Assembly: GCF_006715565.1 (NCBI RefSeq)
Contig: NZ_VFNL01000001.1
Coordinates: 372,001 to 436,000, forward strand
Source of the DNA: Microbacterium sp. SLBN-154
Lineage (GTDB): Bacteria; Actinomycetota; Actinomycetes; Actinomycetales; Microbacteriaceae
DNA: 64,000 bases
Direction of reading: 5' to 3'
Shown: positions 47,044 to 56,076 of the stretch, piece after piece
Layout: each line of letters opens with the position of its first letter
Position numbering within the stretch: the stretch's first letter is position 1
Made by a program: the position numbers and the translations under genes
The notes under the pieces: generated by a model
Told to the model about the DNA's origin: nothing
The model's input: only the letters and a program-made list of their open reading frames with translations
The model's database searches: none

Positions 47044-48291
47044 TCAGGCGACCGCCCGGGCACGCACCGCCGCGGCCAGCGCACGGATGCCGAGGTCGAC
47101 GTCGGTGCCCGACACGGCCTCCTCGGGGTGATGGCTGATGCCGTTGGGGTTGCGGAGGAAGAGCATGCCGACCCCCGTCACGGCCGCGAAGGCCATGCCG
47201 TCGTGGCCGGCGCGACTGAAGAGCGTCGGCGCCTCCCCTGAGCGGAAAGGCGACACCGACCGGATCCCCTCGCCGACCACGTCCTGCAGCAGCGGGTCGC
47301 AGAACACCGCCGACGCCTCGTGCACCTCTCGCGCCGACCACGTCAGGCCTCGGCGCGCCGTGACCGCACCGACCTCGTCTTGGATCACCCGCCACACCCG
47401 GTCGCGGTCGCCGTCGAACTCGCCGCGGAGGTCCAACGAGAGGTGCGCGTCGCCGGGCACCACGTTGATCGCCCCGGGGTGGATCTGCAGCTCGCCGACC
47501 GTGCCGACGATGTGGTGCTCGGCGCGGCACACCCGCTCGACCGCGAGCGCGATCTCGGCCGCTCCGAGCAATGCGTCACGCCGCCGGTCGTAGGGAGTGC
47601 CGCCGGCATGCCGGGCCTCGCCGGCGATGTCGAGCCGGAACCGGCGCGCCGACGCGATCGACGACACCACTGCGAGAGGCTCGTCGCCCTCGTCGAGCTC
47701 GGGGCCCTGCTCGATATGCGCCTCGAGGTATCCGACGAGGTCGCCCGAGGCGCGCGCGGCGTCGCCGATGCGTCCCGGGTCAAGACCGAAGTCGAGGAAC
47801 GCCTCGCGCAGCGTCGCGCCCGCGGCATCCGTCAGCTCCCACCAGGTCGGGTCCCACACGCCCGCGGCTGCCGACGACCCGAGCAGCGCGCGGCCGAACC
47901 GCGTGCCCTCCTCATCCCAGAACGCGACGACCTCGAGCGCGAACGGCAGCGTTTCCGCACGCAGCGCGCGCACCACCTCGATGGCCATGAGCACGCCGGC
48001 GATCCCGTCGTAGCGGCCCGCATCGGGCACGGTGTCGAGGTGCGAGCCGAGCACGAGCGCCGGCGCCTCACCCGCCGCCGGCCCCGCCCGCCCGATGAGG
48101 TTGCCCGCGGCATCCTGTCTCGTGGTCATGCCCGCTTCGCGCATCCACTCCGCCACCAGCCGGTTCACCCGCGCGTGCTCGGGCGAGAGGTACACCCGCT
48201 CGATGCCGCCCTCGGCGCTGCTGATGCGCGCGAGCTCATCGCACCGCGCCATCACGCGCTCGGCCGGCGTCATCACGCTCGCGCGCGTCAC
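47044..48291 (-). CDS. allC: Allantoate amidohydrolase (M20 family)
   Basis: Metal-dependent amidase of about 415 residues in the M20/AllC/ureidopropionase group. It would convert allantoate to ureidoglycine, CO2 and ammonia. Visible metal-site motifs are GSHLDTVPDAGRYDGIAGV (residues 80-98), FWDEEGTRFGRALLGS with the catalytic glutamates, and AHIEQGPELDEGDEP. The dimerisation segment contains GEARHAGGTPYDRR, and the C-terminal histidine is in NPNGISHHPEE. GTG 48291 overlaps the aminotransferase stop (GTGA); ATG 48273 is an alternative. Context in the ureide operon supports allantoate over beta-ureidopropionate. Confidence 0.9.
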   Translation of the reverse strand: MTRASVMTPAERVMARCDELARISSAEGGIERVYLSPEHARVNRLVAEWMREAGMTTRQDAAGNLIGRAGPAAGEAPALVLGSHLDTVPDAGRYDGIAGVLMAIEVVRALRAETLPFALEVVAFWDEEGTRFGRALLGSSAAAGVWDPTWWELTDAAGATLREAFLDFGLDPGRIGDAARASGDLVGYLEAHIEQGPELDEGDEPLAVVSSIASARRFRLDIAGEARHAGGTPYDRRRDALLGAAEIALAVERVCRAEHHIVGTVGELQIHPGAINVVPGDAHLSLDLRGEFDGDRDRVWRVIQDEVGAVTARRGLTWSAREVHEASAVFCDPLLQDVVGEGIRSVSPFRSGEAPTLFSRAGHDGMAFAAVTGVGMLFLRNPNGISHHPEEAVSGTDVDLGIRALAAAVRARAVA

Positions 48292-49541
48292 GCGTGCGCG
48301 GTCCACACCGCATCCCCCGCACCCCGGAACACGTCGGTCGCCGCCTCCACCCCGCCCGCGGCGGGCACCGCAACGCCGTGCCGGCGCAGCACCGCCTCGA
48401 GCGCGGCAAGGGTCGTGAGCACCGCGTCTTCGCGAGCGTTGTAGCCCATCGTGCCGATCCGCCACACCCGGCCGTGAAGCGGCCCGAACGACGTGCCGAT
48501 CTCGATGCCGAAGTCCTCCAGCAGGTCGCTGCGCACCGCGTCGCCGACCACGCCGTCGGGGATCTCCACGGCGACCACGTTCGTCATCTTGTGCGCGACG
48601 TCGCCGAACACGACGAGTCCGAGGCCCTGCACGCCGGCGAGCATCGCCGCACCGGCGCGCGCATGCCGCGCGAGCACGTTGTCGGCGCCCTCCTCGAGCA
48701 GCAGCCGCGCGCACTCGCGCGCGCCGTAGAGCATCGAGGTCGCCTCAGTGTGGTGGTTGAGCCGCCGCGGGCCCCAGTAATCGAGGATCATCCCGAGATC
48801 GAAGTAGTTCGAGCGGATGAAATCGGATGCCGCCTCGTCGCCCTCCTCGCGAATGCCGGCCTCGATGCGCTTCCGCGACCGGATGATCTCCACCGCGCGG
48901 TCGGACAGGGTCACCGGCGCCGACCCCGAGGGGCCGCCGAGGCACTTCTGCAGGCCCGCGGTGGCGGCATCCAGTCCCCACCCGTCGGCCTCGAACGGGT
49001 TGCCGCCGAGCGACGCGGTGGCGTCGGTGTAGAACAGCACCCCGTGGCGGGCGCAGATCTCGCCGACCCCCGCGAGCGGCTGGTTCATCGTCGTCGAGGT
49101 GTCGCCCTGCACGAGCGCGAGAAGGGTCGGGCGCACCCGCACCACGGCCTCCTCGATGACGGAGTCGGGGAACACCTGCCCCCACTCGGTCTCGATCGTG
49201 TGCACCTCGGCGAGCGCACGCTCGGCGATCTCGGCGAGCAGGTGCCCGAACCGCCCGAAGATCGGCACGAGCACGCGGTCGCCGGGGCGGATGAGCGAGA
49301 CCAGCACCGCCTCGATCCCCGCCCGAGAGGTGCCGTCGACGAGCACGGTCGCCTCGTTGCGGGTGCGCCACACCTGCCGGTACAGGCCCTGCGTCTCGGT
49401 CATCGTCGCGGTCATGAACGGGTCGTACTGGCCGACGAGCGGCGCCGACATCGCCGTCAGCACGCTCGGGTACGCCGAGATCGGGCCCGGGCCCATGAGC
49501 AGGCGCGGGGGCGGGGCGATGGGGCCGGGGAGGTGGGTCAT
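48288..49541 (-). CDS. pucG: (S)-ureidoglycine-glyoxylate aminotransferase (class V, PucG-like)
   Basis: PLP-dependent class V aminotransferase of 417 residues. In the ureide pathway PucG transfers the amino group of ureidoglycine to glyoxylate, giving oxalurate and glycine. The N-terminal LLMGPGPISAYPSVLTAMS is typical of the alanine-glyoxylate/PucG branch. The PLP lysine lies in TAGLQKCLGGPSG near residue 194, and the aspartate in LFYTDATASLGG. ATG 49541 is placed at the family start. It lies between the fused amidase and allC in one operon, and this context separates it from serine-glyoxylate aminotransferases. Confidence 0.9.
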   Translation of the reverse strand: MTHLPGPIAPPPRLLMGPGPISAYPSVLTAMSAPLVGQYDPFMTATMTETQGLYRQVWRTRNEATVLVDGTSRAGIEAVLVSLIRPGDRVLVPIFGRFGHLLAEIAERALAEVHTIETEWGQVFPDSVIEEAVVRVRPTLLALVQGDTSTTMNQPLAGVGEICARHGVLFYTDATASLGGNPFEADGWGLDAATAGLQKCLGGPSGSAPVTLSDRAVEIIRSRKRIEAGIREEGDEAASDFIRSNYFDLGMILDYWGPRRLNHHTEATSMLYGARECARLLLEEGADNVLARHARAGAAMLAGVQGLGLVVFGDVAHKMTNVVAVEIPDGVVGDAVRSDLLEDFGIEIGTSFGPLHGRVWRIGTMGYNAREDAVLTTLAALEAVLRRHGVAVPAAGGVEAATDVFRGAGDAVWTAHA

Positions 49542-49575
49542 GGTGCGTCCTGGGTCAGTGGGCCGGGGGGGTTGG

Positions 49576-51963
49576 TCATTCCTGAACCGCCTCGGCGAGG
49601 CGGCGGGCGAGACGGACGAGGGCGACATCGGTACCGGCGCGCGAGGTGACGCAGACGCCGACGGGTGCCGGCGCTCCGCCACCGGCGGCGACGCGCAGGA
49701 GCGGCGCCGACATCGACGGCAGGCCGGCGACAGCCGCGGGTGTCGTCATCCGGAGAGTTGCGGTGCGCGCCGCGTCGATGTCGGCCCCGGCGGCGGTGCG
49801 CAGCGGCGCGGGCCCGGGCACCGTCGGCATGAGCAGCACCGCCTCGGCGGCGAGCGCCTGCAGGCGGTCGGCGAGGGGGGCGAGGGCGCGGCGGGCGTCG
49901 TCCTCTTCTGCCGGGGTGATTCGGGATGCCGCACGGAACCGCTCCGCGACAGCCGGCCCGAGCGCGCCCGGATGCCCCTCGACCCACTCACCGTGATTGC
50001 GCCAGGCCTCGGCGCCCTGCACGGTGCGGAAGGGGACGAGGTAGTCGTCGAGGTCGCCGATCGAGACGGTCGCGACGTCTGCGGCATCCGTCCGCGCCAG
50101 CCGCGCGAGCAGCGCCTCGAAGGCTGTACGGGTCTCGGAGTCGGCGGCGTCGAGCACCTCGGAGGGCACGACGAAGCGCCACGGCAGGTCGTCGTCGGAG
50201 GCGCCGAAGACGTTCTCGGTCGACTCCGATGAGTCGTAGCTCAGGCACCAGTCGGCCACCCGCTGCAGGGTGTCTCCGTCGCGCGCGAGCCACCCGACCG
50301 TGTCGAACGACTGAGCGAGGGGCACGAGGCCCTGCCGGGGGACGAGACCGTGCGTGGTGCGGAGGCCCCACAGGCCCTGGTACGACGCAGGCACGCGGAT
50401 CGACCCAGCGGTGTCGGTGGCGAGGCCCACCTCGGCGTGACCCAGGGCGACGGCGGCAGCGGGTCCGCTCGACGAGCCGCCGGGCAGTCCACCGGGGGCG
50501 GCGGGGTTCGGCGGGGTGCCGTAGTGGGCGTTGTCGCCGGCGACGCTGTACGCGAACTCGTCGGTGCGTGCGATGCCGCGCAGCGACGCTCCGCCGCGAA
50601 GGAGGTCGGTGACCGCGGGCGCGGTGGTCTTCTCGGGCCGGGCCTCGTCGAGGAAGACGGGATTGCCCGCCCCGATGCGGTACCCCGCGATGGCGAAGAG
50701 GTCTTTCACCGCGACGGTGAGACCCCCGAGCGGGCCCTCCCACGCGCCCTGCCAGAGCGGGTCGCCGACGGTGCGCCACACGGTGCGGTCGAAGGGGGCG
50801 GAAGCGGCGACCTCGTGCGACGCCGGGCCGGCGGCATCCGTCCGTCCCTCGAAATCCGACACCCGGATGCGGGCATGCACGCCGCAGACGATGTCGACCA
50901 CCTGCGAGATGTCGAAATCGGTCGCGGCGCTGAGGTAGGCGTAGGCGAGGTGCTCGGCCATGCCGTACCGCGTCTCGATGAGGGTGAGCGCCGCGCGCAC
51001 GCAGCGACGCATCGCCTCGTTCAGGTCGGGGTCGAGCCCCGTCGGCACAAGGTAGTCGGGCGTGCGCACGAGAGGGCCGCCCAGCTCACCGAACTCGACC
51101 AGCGCCTGCGCGCGCGGGATCACGTCGAAGCGGAGCGTCGCGCGCAGCGACGCCTCGAGCGCCGTCAGCGCGACCTCGCCATCGCCCTGCGCGAAGTGCG
51201 GATCGCCGACGTAGGCGAGCGCACCCTCGACCTGGACGGGGAGGTACAGCGCCGTCCCCTCGACGAGGAGGTTGATGTCGATGTTGCCGCCGTGCGATCC
51301 GGGCGGCACCGAGTGGGGGCGCTCGGGTCCGGTGACGGCGACCCCCATCGTGCCGAGGAACGGCGCGAGGGGGAACGACACCGTCCGGTCGCCGCCGTCG
51401 ACGATCGGCAGCAGTCCGAAGAGCCGGCCGTCGCGCCGCTCGACCGGGGTGAAGACGCTCACATGCCAGTCGCCTCGCGGCAGCTCGCCGACGAGCGCTC
51501 CCTTGCCGTGCCGGTTGGAGATCACGCCGTACGGCACGCGCGGGGCGAGCTTCTCCACGGTGATGCGCAGCACGTCGCCGGGCGCCGCGCCCTCGACGAA
51601 GACAGGCCCGGTCACCACGTGAGGACCGTCGGTCGCGGGGTCGCGCGAGAGCTGCGCGGCGATCGCGATCGCGTCGTCCAGCACGGCGTCGGGCGCCACG
51701 CCCTGACCGGTGAAGTAGCCCAGCGGGTCTTTCCCGTGGTCTTCGAGGATGCCCTCGTGGCTGACGGTGTCGATCGTGACCGACTCACCCGAGCGGATCC
51801 GCAGCACCGGTGCATCCGTCTCGCAGGGGAGGCGCCCCCACAGCACCGTCTCGGGCGTCGCGCGCAGATAGTGGTCGCCGGGGATCGCGCCGACGCCCGG
51901 CTGCAGGATCGGCGTCACCGCGAGCATGTCCTCATCCCACCGCGCGCGCTCATCCCACACCAT
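49576..51963 (-). CDS. Fusion of acetamidase/formamidase and amidase-signature domains
   Basis: Bifunctional-looking enzyme of 795 residues. Residues 1-400 or so are an FmdA/AmdA acetamidase/formamidase domain (HGKDPLGYFTGQGVAPDAV; VEGAAPGDVLRITVEKLAPR; PPGSHGGNIDINLL; GDPHFAQGDGEVALTALEAS). Residues from about 410 are an amidase-signature domain with the intact Lys-Ser-Ser triad: LTVAVKDLFAIAG, GGSSSGPAAA and ATDTAGSIRVPAS. No stop or frameshift separates the halves. ATG 51963 overlaps the allantoinase stop (ATGA), and pucG follows. The context suggests action on a small amide or ureide made by this pathway (oxalurate, oxamate or formamide), which is inference. Confidence 0.9.
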   Translation of the reverse strand: MVWDERARWDEDMLAVTPILQPGVGAIPGDHYLRATPETVLWGRLPCETDAPVLRIRSGESVTIDTVSHEGILEDHGKDPLGYFTGQGVAPDAVLDDAIAIAAQLSRDPATDGPHVVTGPVFVEGAAPGDVLRITVEKLAPRVPYGVISNRHGKGALVGELPRGDWHVSVFTPVERRDGRLFGLLPIVDGGDRTVSFPLAPFLGTMGVAVTGPERPHSVPPGSHGGNIDINLLVEGTALYLPVQVEGALAYVGDPHFAQGDGEVALTALEASLRATLRFDVIPRAQALVEFGELGGPLVRTPDYLVPTGLDPDLNEAMRRCVRAALTLIETRYGMAEHLAYAYLSAATDFDISQVVDIVCGVHARIRVSDFEGRTDAAGPASHEVAASAPFDRTVWRTVGDPLWQGAWEGPLGGLTVAVKDLFAIAGYRIGAGNPVFLDEARPEKTTAPAVTDLLRGGASLRGIARTDEFAYSVAGDNAHYGTPPNPAAPGGLPGGSSSGPAAAVALGHAEVGLATDTAGSIRVPASYQGLWGLRTTHGLVPRQGLVPLAQSFDTVGWLARDGDTLQRVADWCLSYDSSESTENVFGASDDDLPWRFVVPSEVLDAADSETRTAFEALLARLARTDAADVATVSIGDLDDYLVPFRTVQGAEAWRNHGEWVEGHPGALGPAVAERFRAASRITPAEEDDARRALAPLADRLQALAAEAVLLMPTVPGPAPLRTAAGADIDAARTATLRMTTPAAVAGLPSMSAPLLRVAAGGGAPAPVGVCVTSRAGTDVALVRLARRLAEAVQE

Positions 51964-53339
51964 CAGGCGACCCCCCGCGACAGGAGGCGACCGCCGGGCG
52001 CCCCACGGAACTGCGGCGCCTCGCCCGGCCCTCCCTCGGTCACGTCGAACACCGACCGGCCGTGCAGCCATGTTCGTCGGATGCGGCCGCGCAACACACG
52101 GTTCTCGTAGGCCGTGATGGGGTTCTTGTGCAGCAGCTCTGCGGCTCTGATCGGGTACGGATCGTCGGCGCCGAAGACGGTCAGGTGCGCCGGGGCGCCC
52201 GGCTCGATGACCCCGGCCGAGAGGCCGGCGACGCGCGCAGGCCCCGTCGTGAAGAGCGGCAGGAGGGTCTCCAACGGGATGCCGCGCCGGCGCGCCTCGG
52301 TCCACACCGCCGAAAGCCCCACCTGAAGACCCGAGATGCCACCCCACGCGAGGCCGAAGTCGCCGTCGCCGGTGCGCTTGAGGTCAACAGTGGAGGGCGA
52401 GTGGTCGCTGACGATGGCGTCGACCGTGCCGTCGACGATCCCCTCCCACAGCCGGTCGCGGTTCGCGGCATCCCGGATCGGCGGACAGCACTTGAACTCG
52501 GGCGACCCGGGCGGAATCTCCTCGGCCGAGATCGTGAGGTAATGCGGGCAGGTCTCGACCGTCAGGTCGACGCCCTCGGCCTTCGCGCGGCGGATGGCGG
52601 GGAGGGAGCCCGCGTCGCTCAAGTGCAGGATGTGCGCGCGGGCGCCGGAGCGGCGGGCCTCGGCGATGACCGTCTCGATGGCCGAGGCCTCGCTCGCGGC
52701 GGGCCGCGAGGCGAGGAACGCGGCGTAGTCCCGGCCGATCGCGCCGTCGGCGTGGAGGTGCGCGGGGTCTTCGGCGTGGACGATGAGCCGCGAGCCGAGT
52801 GCGGCGATCTCGTCCATCGCCGCCGCGAGCTCGGCGCGGTCGAGGTGACCGAACTCGGGGACGCCCGAGGGAGAGAGGAAGCACTTGAACCCGTACACGC
52901 CCTCGTCGTGCAGCGGCTCGAGGGCACCGAGGTTCTCGGGCACCGCGCCACCCCAGAACCCGACGTCGATGTAGGCCGACGGGGCGGCTGCGGCCTTCTT
53001 AACGGCGAGCGCGTCGGCCGTGATCGTCGGTGGCAGGGAGTTCAGGGGCATGTCGACGATCGTCGTCACCCCGCCGGCCGCGGCGGCGAGGGTCGCCGAG
53101 CGGAATCCCTCCCACTCGGTGCGACCGGGTTCGTTGACGTGCACATGCGAATCGACGAGGCCCGGCAGCAGCACCGCGTCATCCGGGACGATGTGGGCGC
53201 CCCGCGCGGGTCCCGACGGATCGTCGACCCGGGTGATGACGCCGTCGACGTACTCGACGTCGGCGGGGCGGAAGCGGCCAGCCACCCACGCGCGCGCGGC
53301 GCGGATGACACCGCTGCCGGCGCTTCGGGGGTCGGCCAT
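51963..53339 (-). CDS. allB: Allantoinase
   Basis: Cyclic amidohydrolase of 458 residues that opens allantoin to allantoate. Metal ligands are in place: DSHVHVNEPG (residues 56-65), the carbamylated lysine in YGFKCFLSPSG near residue 147, histidines in IVHAED and ILHLSDAG, and the aspartate in VSDHSPS near residue 313. The substrate loop EFKCCPPIRD is typical of allantoinases. ATG 53339 has a GGAG ribosome site. It is first of the left operon (allantoinase, fused amidase, pucG, allC), divergent from the urate genes. Confidence 0.94.
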   Translation of the reverse strand: MADPRSAGSGVIRAARAWVAGRFRPADVEYVDGVITRVDDPSGPARGAHIVPDDAVLLPGLVDSHVHVNEPGRTEWEGFRSATLAAAAGGVTTIVDMPLNSLPPTITADALAVKKAAAAPSAYIDVGFWGGAVPENLGALEPLHDEGVYGFKCFLSPSGVPEFGHLDRAELAAAMDEIAALGSRLIVHAEDPAHLHADGAIGRDYAAFLASRPAASEASAIETVIAEARRSGARAHILHLSDAGSLPAIRRAKAEGVDLTVETCPHYLTISAEEIPPGSPEFKCCPPIRDAANRDRLWEGIVDGTVDAIVSDHSPSTVDLKRTGDGDFGLAWGGISGLQVGLSAVWTEARRRGIPLETLLPLFTTGPARVAGLSAGVIEPGAPAHLTVFGADDPYPIRAAELLHKNPITAYENRVLRGRIRRTWLHGRSVFDVTEGGPGEAPQFRGAPGGRLLSRGVA

Positions 53340-53510
53340 CGGCGCTCCTTCGTCGGGTCCGCCGCGCGGCGGATGCCCCATCCTCCCCCCGCCGCGTTTC
53401 GTCGATGTGAACGGCGGTGCGGCAACGCGATGTTTACACGAGGGAAACCGAAACGTGTCGGCGCGCTTCGTAGCGTGAGCCTCCAGCAGCACCCCCGCGG
53501 GAGGACCGTC
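53340..53510. promoter_or_regulatory. Divergent control region between the two ureide operons
   Basis: This 171-bp gap must hold both promoters. Visible elements are the inverted pair TGTGAAC (53406-53412) and GTTTACA (53432-53438), separated by 19 bp, a GAAACCGAAACG stretch, and a TAGCGT -10-like hexamer at 53471-53476 facing uraD. No regulator gene lies nearby. The operator assignment is tentative. Confidence 0.4.
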
Positions 53511-54026
53511 ATGCGCATCGGCGACTTCAACGCCCTCGACGAGGGCGAAGCGCGCGATCTGGTGAGCCTGTGGGCGGCGATCCCGCGGTGGGTGACTGCG
53601 GTGCTCGCGGGGCGCCCGTACCCCACGCGCGAGGCGTTGGAAGAGACGGCAGCGACCGAGGCCGCGACCTGGGACGCCGCCGATCTCGACCAGGCGCTGG
53701 CGCAGCATCCCCGGATCGGCGAGCGCCGCGAGGGCGACGACCCTTCCGCGACCGCGTCGCGTCGGGAGCAGGCCGCGATGACGGATGCCGCTTCCGACGT
53801 CGCCCAGCGGATCGCGGCCGGCAACACCCGGTACGAGGCCCGGTTCGGGCGCGTGTTCCTCATCCGGGCCCGCGGGCGCTCGGCCGAGGAGATGCTCGCC
53901 GAGCTCGAGCGGCGCCTGGCGAACACCCCCGAGTCGGAGGTCGCCGAGGCGGCGGGCCAGCTGGCCGAGATCGCTCTGCTGCGGCTGCGCGAGACCGTGT
54001 CGGCCGAGCGGGTGGCGTCAGGATGA
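53511..54026 (+). CDS. uraD: OHCU decarboxylase
   Basis: 2-oxo-4-hydroxy-4-carboxy-5-ureidoimidazoline decarboxylase of 171 residues, third step from urate to (S)-allantoin. The all-helical family pattern is seen: MRIGDFNALDEGEARDLV at the start, DLDQALAQHPRIGERR with the catalytic histidine near residue 68, then GNTRYEARFGRVFLIRARGR. ATG 53511 has a GGGAGG ribosome site. It is first of the right operon, followed 4 bp later by HIU hydrolase. Confidence 0.93.
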   Translation: MRIGDFNALDEGEARDLVSLWAAIPRWVTAVLAGRPYPTREALEETAATEAATWDAADLDQALAQHPRIGERREGDDPSATASRREQAAMTDAASDVAQRIAAGNTRYEARFGRVFLIRARGRSAEEMLAELERRLANTPESEVAEAAGQLAEIALLRLRETVSAERVASG

Positions 54027-54030
54027 TGCC

Positions 54031-54366
54031 ATGACCGGCCAGCTCACCACCCACGTCCTCGATGCCTCCACCGGCTTCCCCGCGAGCGGGGTCGCCGTCG
54101 TCCTGTCGAAAATGGGCGACGAGCCGCGCATCGTGCAGATCGCGTCGGGCGAGACCGACCTCGACGGGCGCCTCAGCCTCGGGCCCGAGTTCCTCGACCA
54201 CGGCACCCACGTGCTGAGCTTCGCCACCGGGGCGTACTACGCCGGTCTGGGCGTCGACACCTTCTACCCGTCGGTGACGGTCACGTTCCGCGTCACCGAC
54301 GACACGCACCTGCACGTGCCGCTGCTGCTGAGCCCCTTCTCCTATTCCACCTACCGCGGGAGCTGA
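54031..54366 (+). CDS. uraH: 5-hydroxyisourate hydrolase (transthyretin-like)
   Basis: HIU hydrolase of 111 residues, second step after urate hydroxylation. The N-terminal LTTHVLDASTGFPASGVAVV and the C-terminal YSTYRGS tetrapeptide region are signatures of this family. The active-site histidines are at the N-terminus and in DDTHLHVPLL, with an arginine in the middle. ATG 54031 gives the family length. It is sandwiched between uraD and hpxO, only 3 bp before the latter. Confidence 0.95.
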   Translation: MTGQLTTHVLDASTGFPASGVAVVLSKMGDEPRIVQIASGETDLDGRLSLGPEFLDHGTHVLSFATGAYYAGLGVDTFYPSVTVTFRVTDDTHLHVPLLLSPFSYSTYRGS

Positions 54367-54369
54367 AAC

Positions 54370-55563
54370 GTGAAGGTCGTGATCATCGGAGCCGGTATCG
54401 GAGGCACGAGCGCGGGGATCGCGCTCGCCCGGCACGGGCACGACGTGGTGATCTACGACCGGATGCGACAGAACCGACCGGTCGGCGCCGCCCTCTCGCT
54501 GTGGTCGAACGGCGTGAAGGTGCTCAACTGGCTGGGCCTCGGCGAGGAGGTCGCGCGCCTCGGCGGCCGGATGGATCACATGGCCTACCACGACGGCCAC
54601 ACCGGCGATCAGCTATGCCGCTTCAGCCTCGCACCGGTGACCGCGCACACCGGACAGCGGCCCTACCCCGTCTCGCGCGCCGAGCTGCAGGCGCTGCTCA
54701 TGGACACCTTCGGGCTCGACCGGGTCCACCTCGGGCACGAGCTCGTCGGGATTCGCGAGGAGGGCGAGAAGGTGATCGCCGTCTTCGCCGACGGTTCCAC
54801 CGACACCGCCGACCTGCTCATCGGCGCCGACGGGGCGCGCTCCCTCACCCGCGACTGGATCACCCGGGCCGATGAGGGCGGCTTCCGCGTCGAGCGGCAG
54901 TACTCCGGCTACACGAACTTCAACGGGCTGGTGGCGGCTTCTCCCGCGATCGCGCCGCTCGATCAGTGGACGACCTGGGTCGCCGAGGGCAAGCGCGCCG
55001 CGGTGATGCCCGTCGCCGACGACCGGTTCTACTTCTGGTTCGACATCCCGCAGCCGGCGGGGCTCCCGTACGAGCGGGAGGATGGCGTCGCGCCTCTCGA
55101 AGCCGCCTTCGGGCACTGGTCGCCCGAGGTGCGGCGGCTGATCAGCGGCATCCGTCCTGCGGAGTCTTTGAACCGGGTGGAGATCTGGGACATCGATCCG
55201 CTGCACACGTGGACGCGCGGGCGCGTGGCGATCCTCGGCGACGCGGCCCACAACACCGCGCCCGACATCGGGCAGGGCGCGTGCTCGGCGCTCGAAGACA
55301 GCTTCGCGCTGGCGATCAGCCTCACCACGCACACCGTGGGGGTCGAGGACTCGCTCCGCCGCTACGAGAAGATGCGCACCGAGCGTGCGGGAGAGCTCGT
55401 GCTGCGGGCGCGCAAGCGCGGGGAAGAGACCCACGGCTACGACCCGTCGATCACCGCCGCCTGGTACGAGAGCCTGCGCGGCACCGACGGCACCGCGATC
55501 ATCCGGGGGATCATCGGCAACATCGAGGGCAGCCCGATCAACCTCGGGGTAGGGCTGCTGTAG
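54370..55563 (+). CDS. hpxO: FAD-dependent urate hydroxylase, HpxO type
   Basis: Flavoprotein monooxygenase of 397 residues that converts urate to 5-hydroxyisourate with NADH and O2, instead of a cofactor-free uricase. FAD motifs are VVIIGAGIGGTSAGIAL (residues 3-19), LLIGADGARS near residue 152, and GDAAHNTAPDIGQGACSALE near residue 290. RPVGAALSLWSNGVKVL and SLAPVTAHTGQRPYPVSRAE align with Klebsiella HpxO. It starts at GTG 54370. It is last of the uraD-uraH-hpxO operon, which fits the enzymatic order. Confidence 0.93.
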   Translation: MKVVIIGAGIGGTSAGIALARHGHDVVIYDRMRQNRPVGAALSLWSNGVKVLNWLGLGEEVARLGGRMDHMAYHDGHTGDQLCRFSLAPVTAHTGQRPYPVSRAELQALLMDTFGLDRVHLGHELVGIREEGEKVIAVFADGSTDTADLLIGADGARSLTRDWITRADEGGFRVERQYSGYTNFNGLVAASPAIAPLDQWTTWVAEGKRAAVMPVADDRFYFWFDIPQPAGLPYEREDGVAPLEAAFGHWSPEVRRLISGIRPAESLNRVEIWDIDPLHTWTRGRVAILGDAAHNTAPDIGQGACSALEDSFALAISLTTHTVGVEDSLRRYEKMRTERAGELVLRARKRGEETHGYDPSITAAWYESLRGTDGTAIIRGIIGNIEGSPINLGVGLL

Positions 55564-55585
55564 CTGCTCGGGTCGGACCCTCAGG

Positions 55586-55804
55586 TCAGGCGATGACGAG
55601 CAGGGCGATGCCCGTCCCGACGCTCACGACCGCCAGCACCAGGGCGAGCGTGATCAGCACGACGTGCACCCGGTAGAACGCCGTGCGGCGCCCGTCGGTG
55701 CCGCGGGCGCGGGGGTCGTTCGCGATGCGCGGGTAGAACCTCGGCCACACGACGGCGTTGAAGAGCGCGTTGACGAAGAGGACGATCGCAGCAAGCACCA
55801 GCAC
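55586..55804 (-). CDS. SCO4848 family membrane protein
   Basis: Small actinobacterial membrane protein of 72 residues with two helices (VLAAIVLFVNALFNAVV and FYRVHVVLITLALVLAVVSV). Between them WPRFYPRIANDPRA is typical of the SCO4848 family, of unknown function. GTG 55804 is chosen because upstream sequence is repeat DNA. It is convergent with hpxO. Confidence 0.75.
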   Translation of the reverse strand: MLVLAAIVLFVNALFNAVVWPRFYPRIANDPRARGTDGRRTAFYRVHVVLITLALVLAVVSVGTGIALLVIA

Positions 55805-55847
55805 CGCTCGATCGTATGACGGATGCCGCGGCGCGGCGCCCGTGCCC

Positions 55848-56058
55848 GGTCGTTGAGCGAGCACAGCGGGTCGAAACGCGGCGCCCCCGCCCCGGTCGTT
55901 GAGCGAGCGGAGCGGATCGAAACGCGCCCACCCCGGTCGTTGAGCGAGCGGAGCGAGTCGAAACGCGGCGCCCCCGCCCCGGTCGTTGAGCGAGCGGAGC
56001 GAGTCGAAACGCGGCGCTGTCCGGTGGGCGTTTCGTCTCGTCGCTTCGCTCCTCGCTC
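55848..56058. repeat. Array of GTCGTTGAGCGAGC interspersed repeats
   Basis: Four direct copies of a unit of about 32 bp (GTCGTTGAGCGAGC, then GGAGCGAGTCGAAACGC) begin near 55849, 55894, 55935 and 55982. One inverted copy lies at 56029-56058. The last direct and the inverted copy can fold into a long hairpin. They separate SCO4848 from the third sigma gene, where they may stop transcription. A further inverted/direct pair lies at 57852-57942. Confidence 0.85.
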
Positions 56059-56076
56059 ACCGATCAGGCGTCCTCC

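Noticed and set aside
54370-55563. Annotation as a 3-hydroxybenzoate- or salicylate-type monooxygenase
   Set aside because: The FAD-dependent monooxygenase family is broad, but the N-terminal half resembles HpxO and the gene is coupled to HIU hydrolase and OHCU decarboxylase, the next two steps after urate hydroxylation.
55848-56058. Repeat cluster considered as a CRISPR array
   Set aside because: Spacings are irregular and the intervening sequence is itself similar low-complexity DNA. One copy is inverted, which is not seen in CRISPR arrays.
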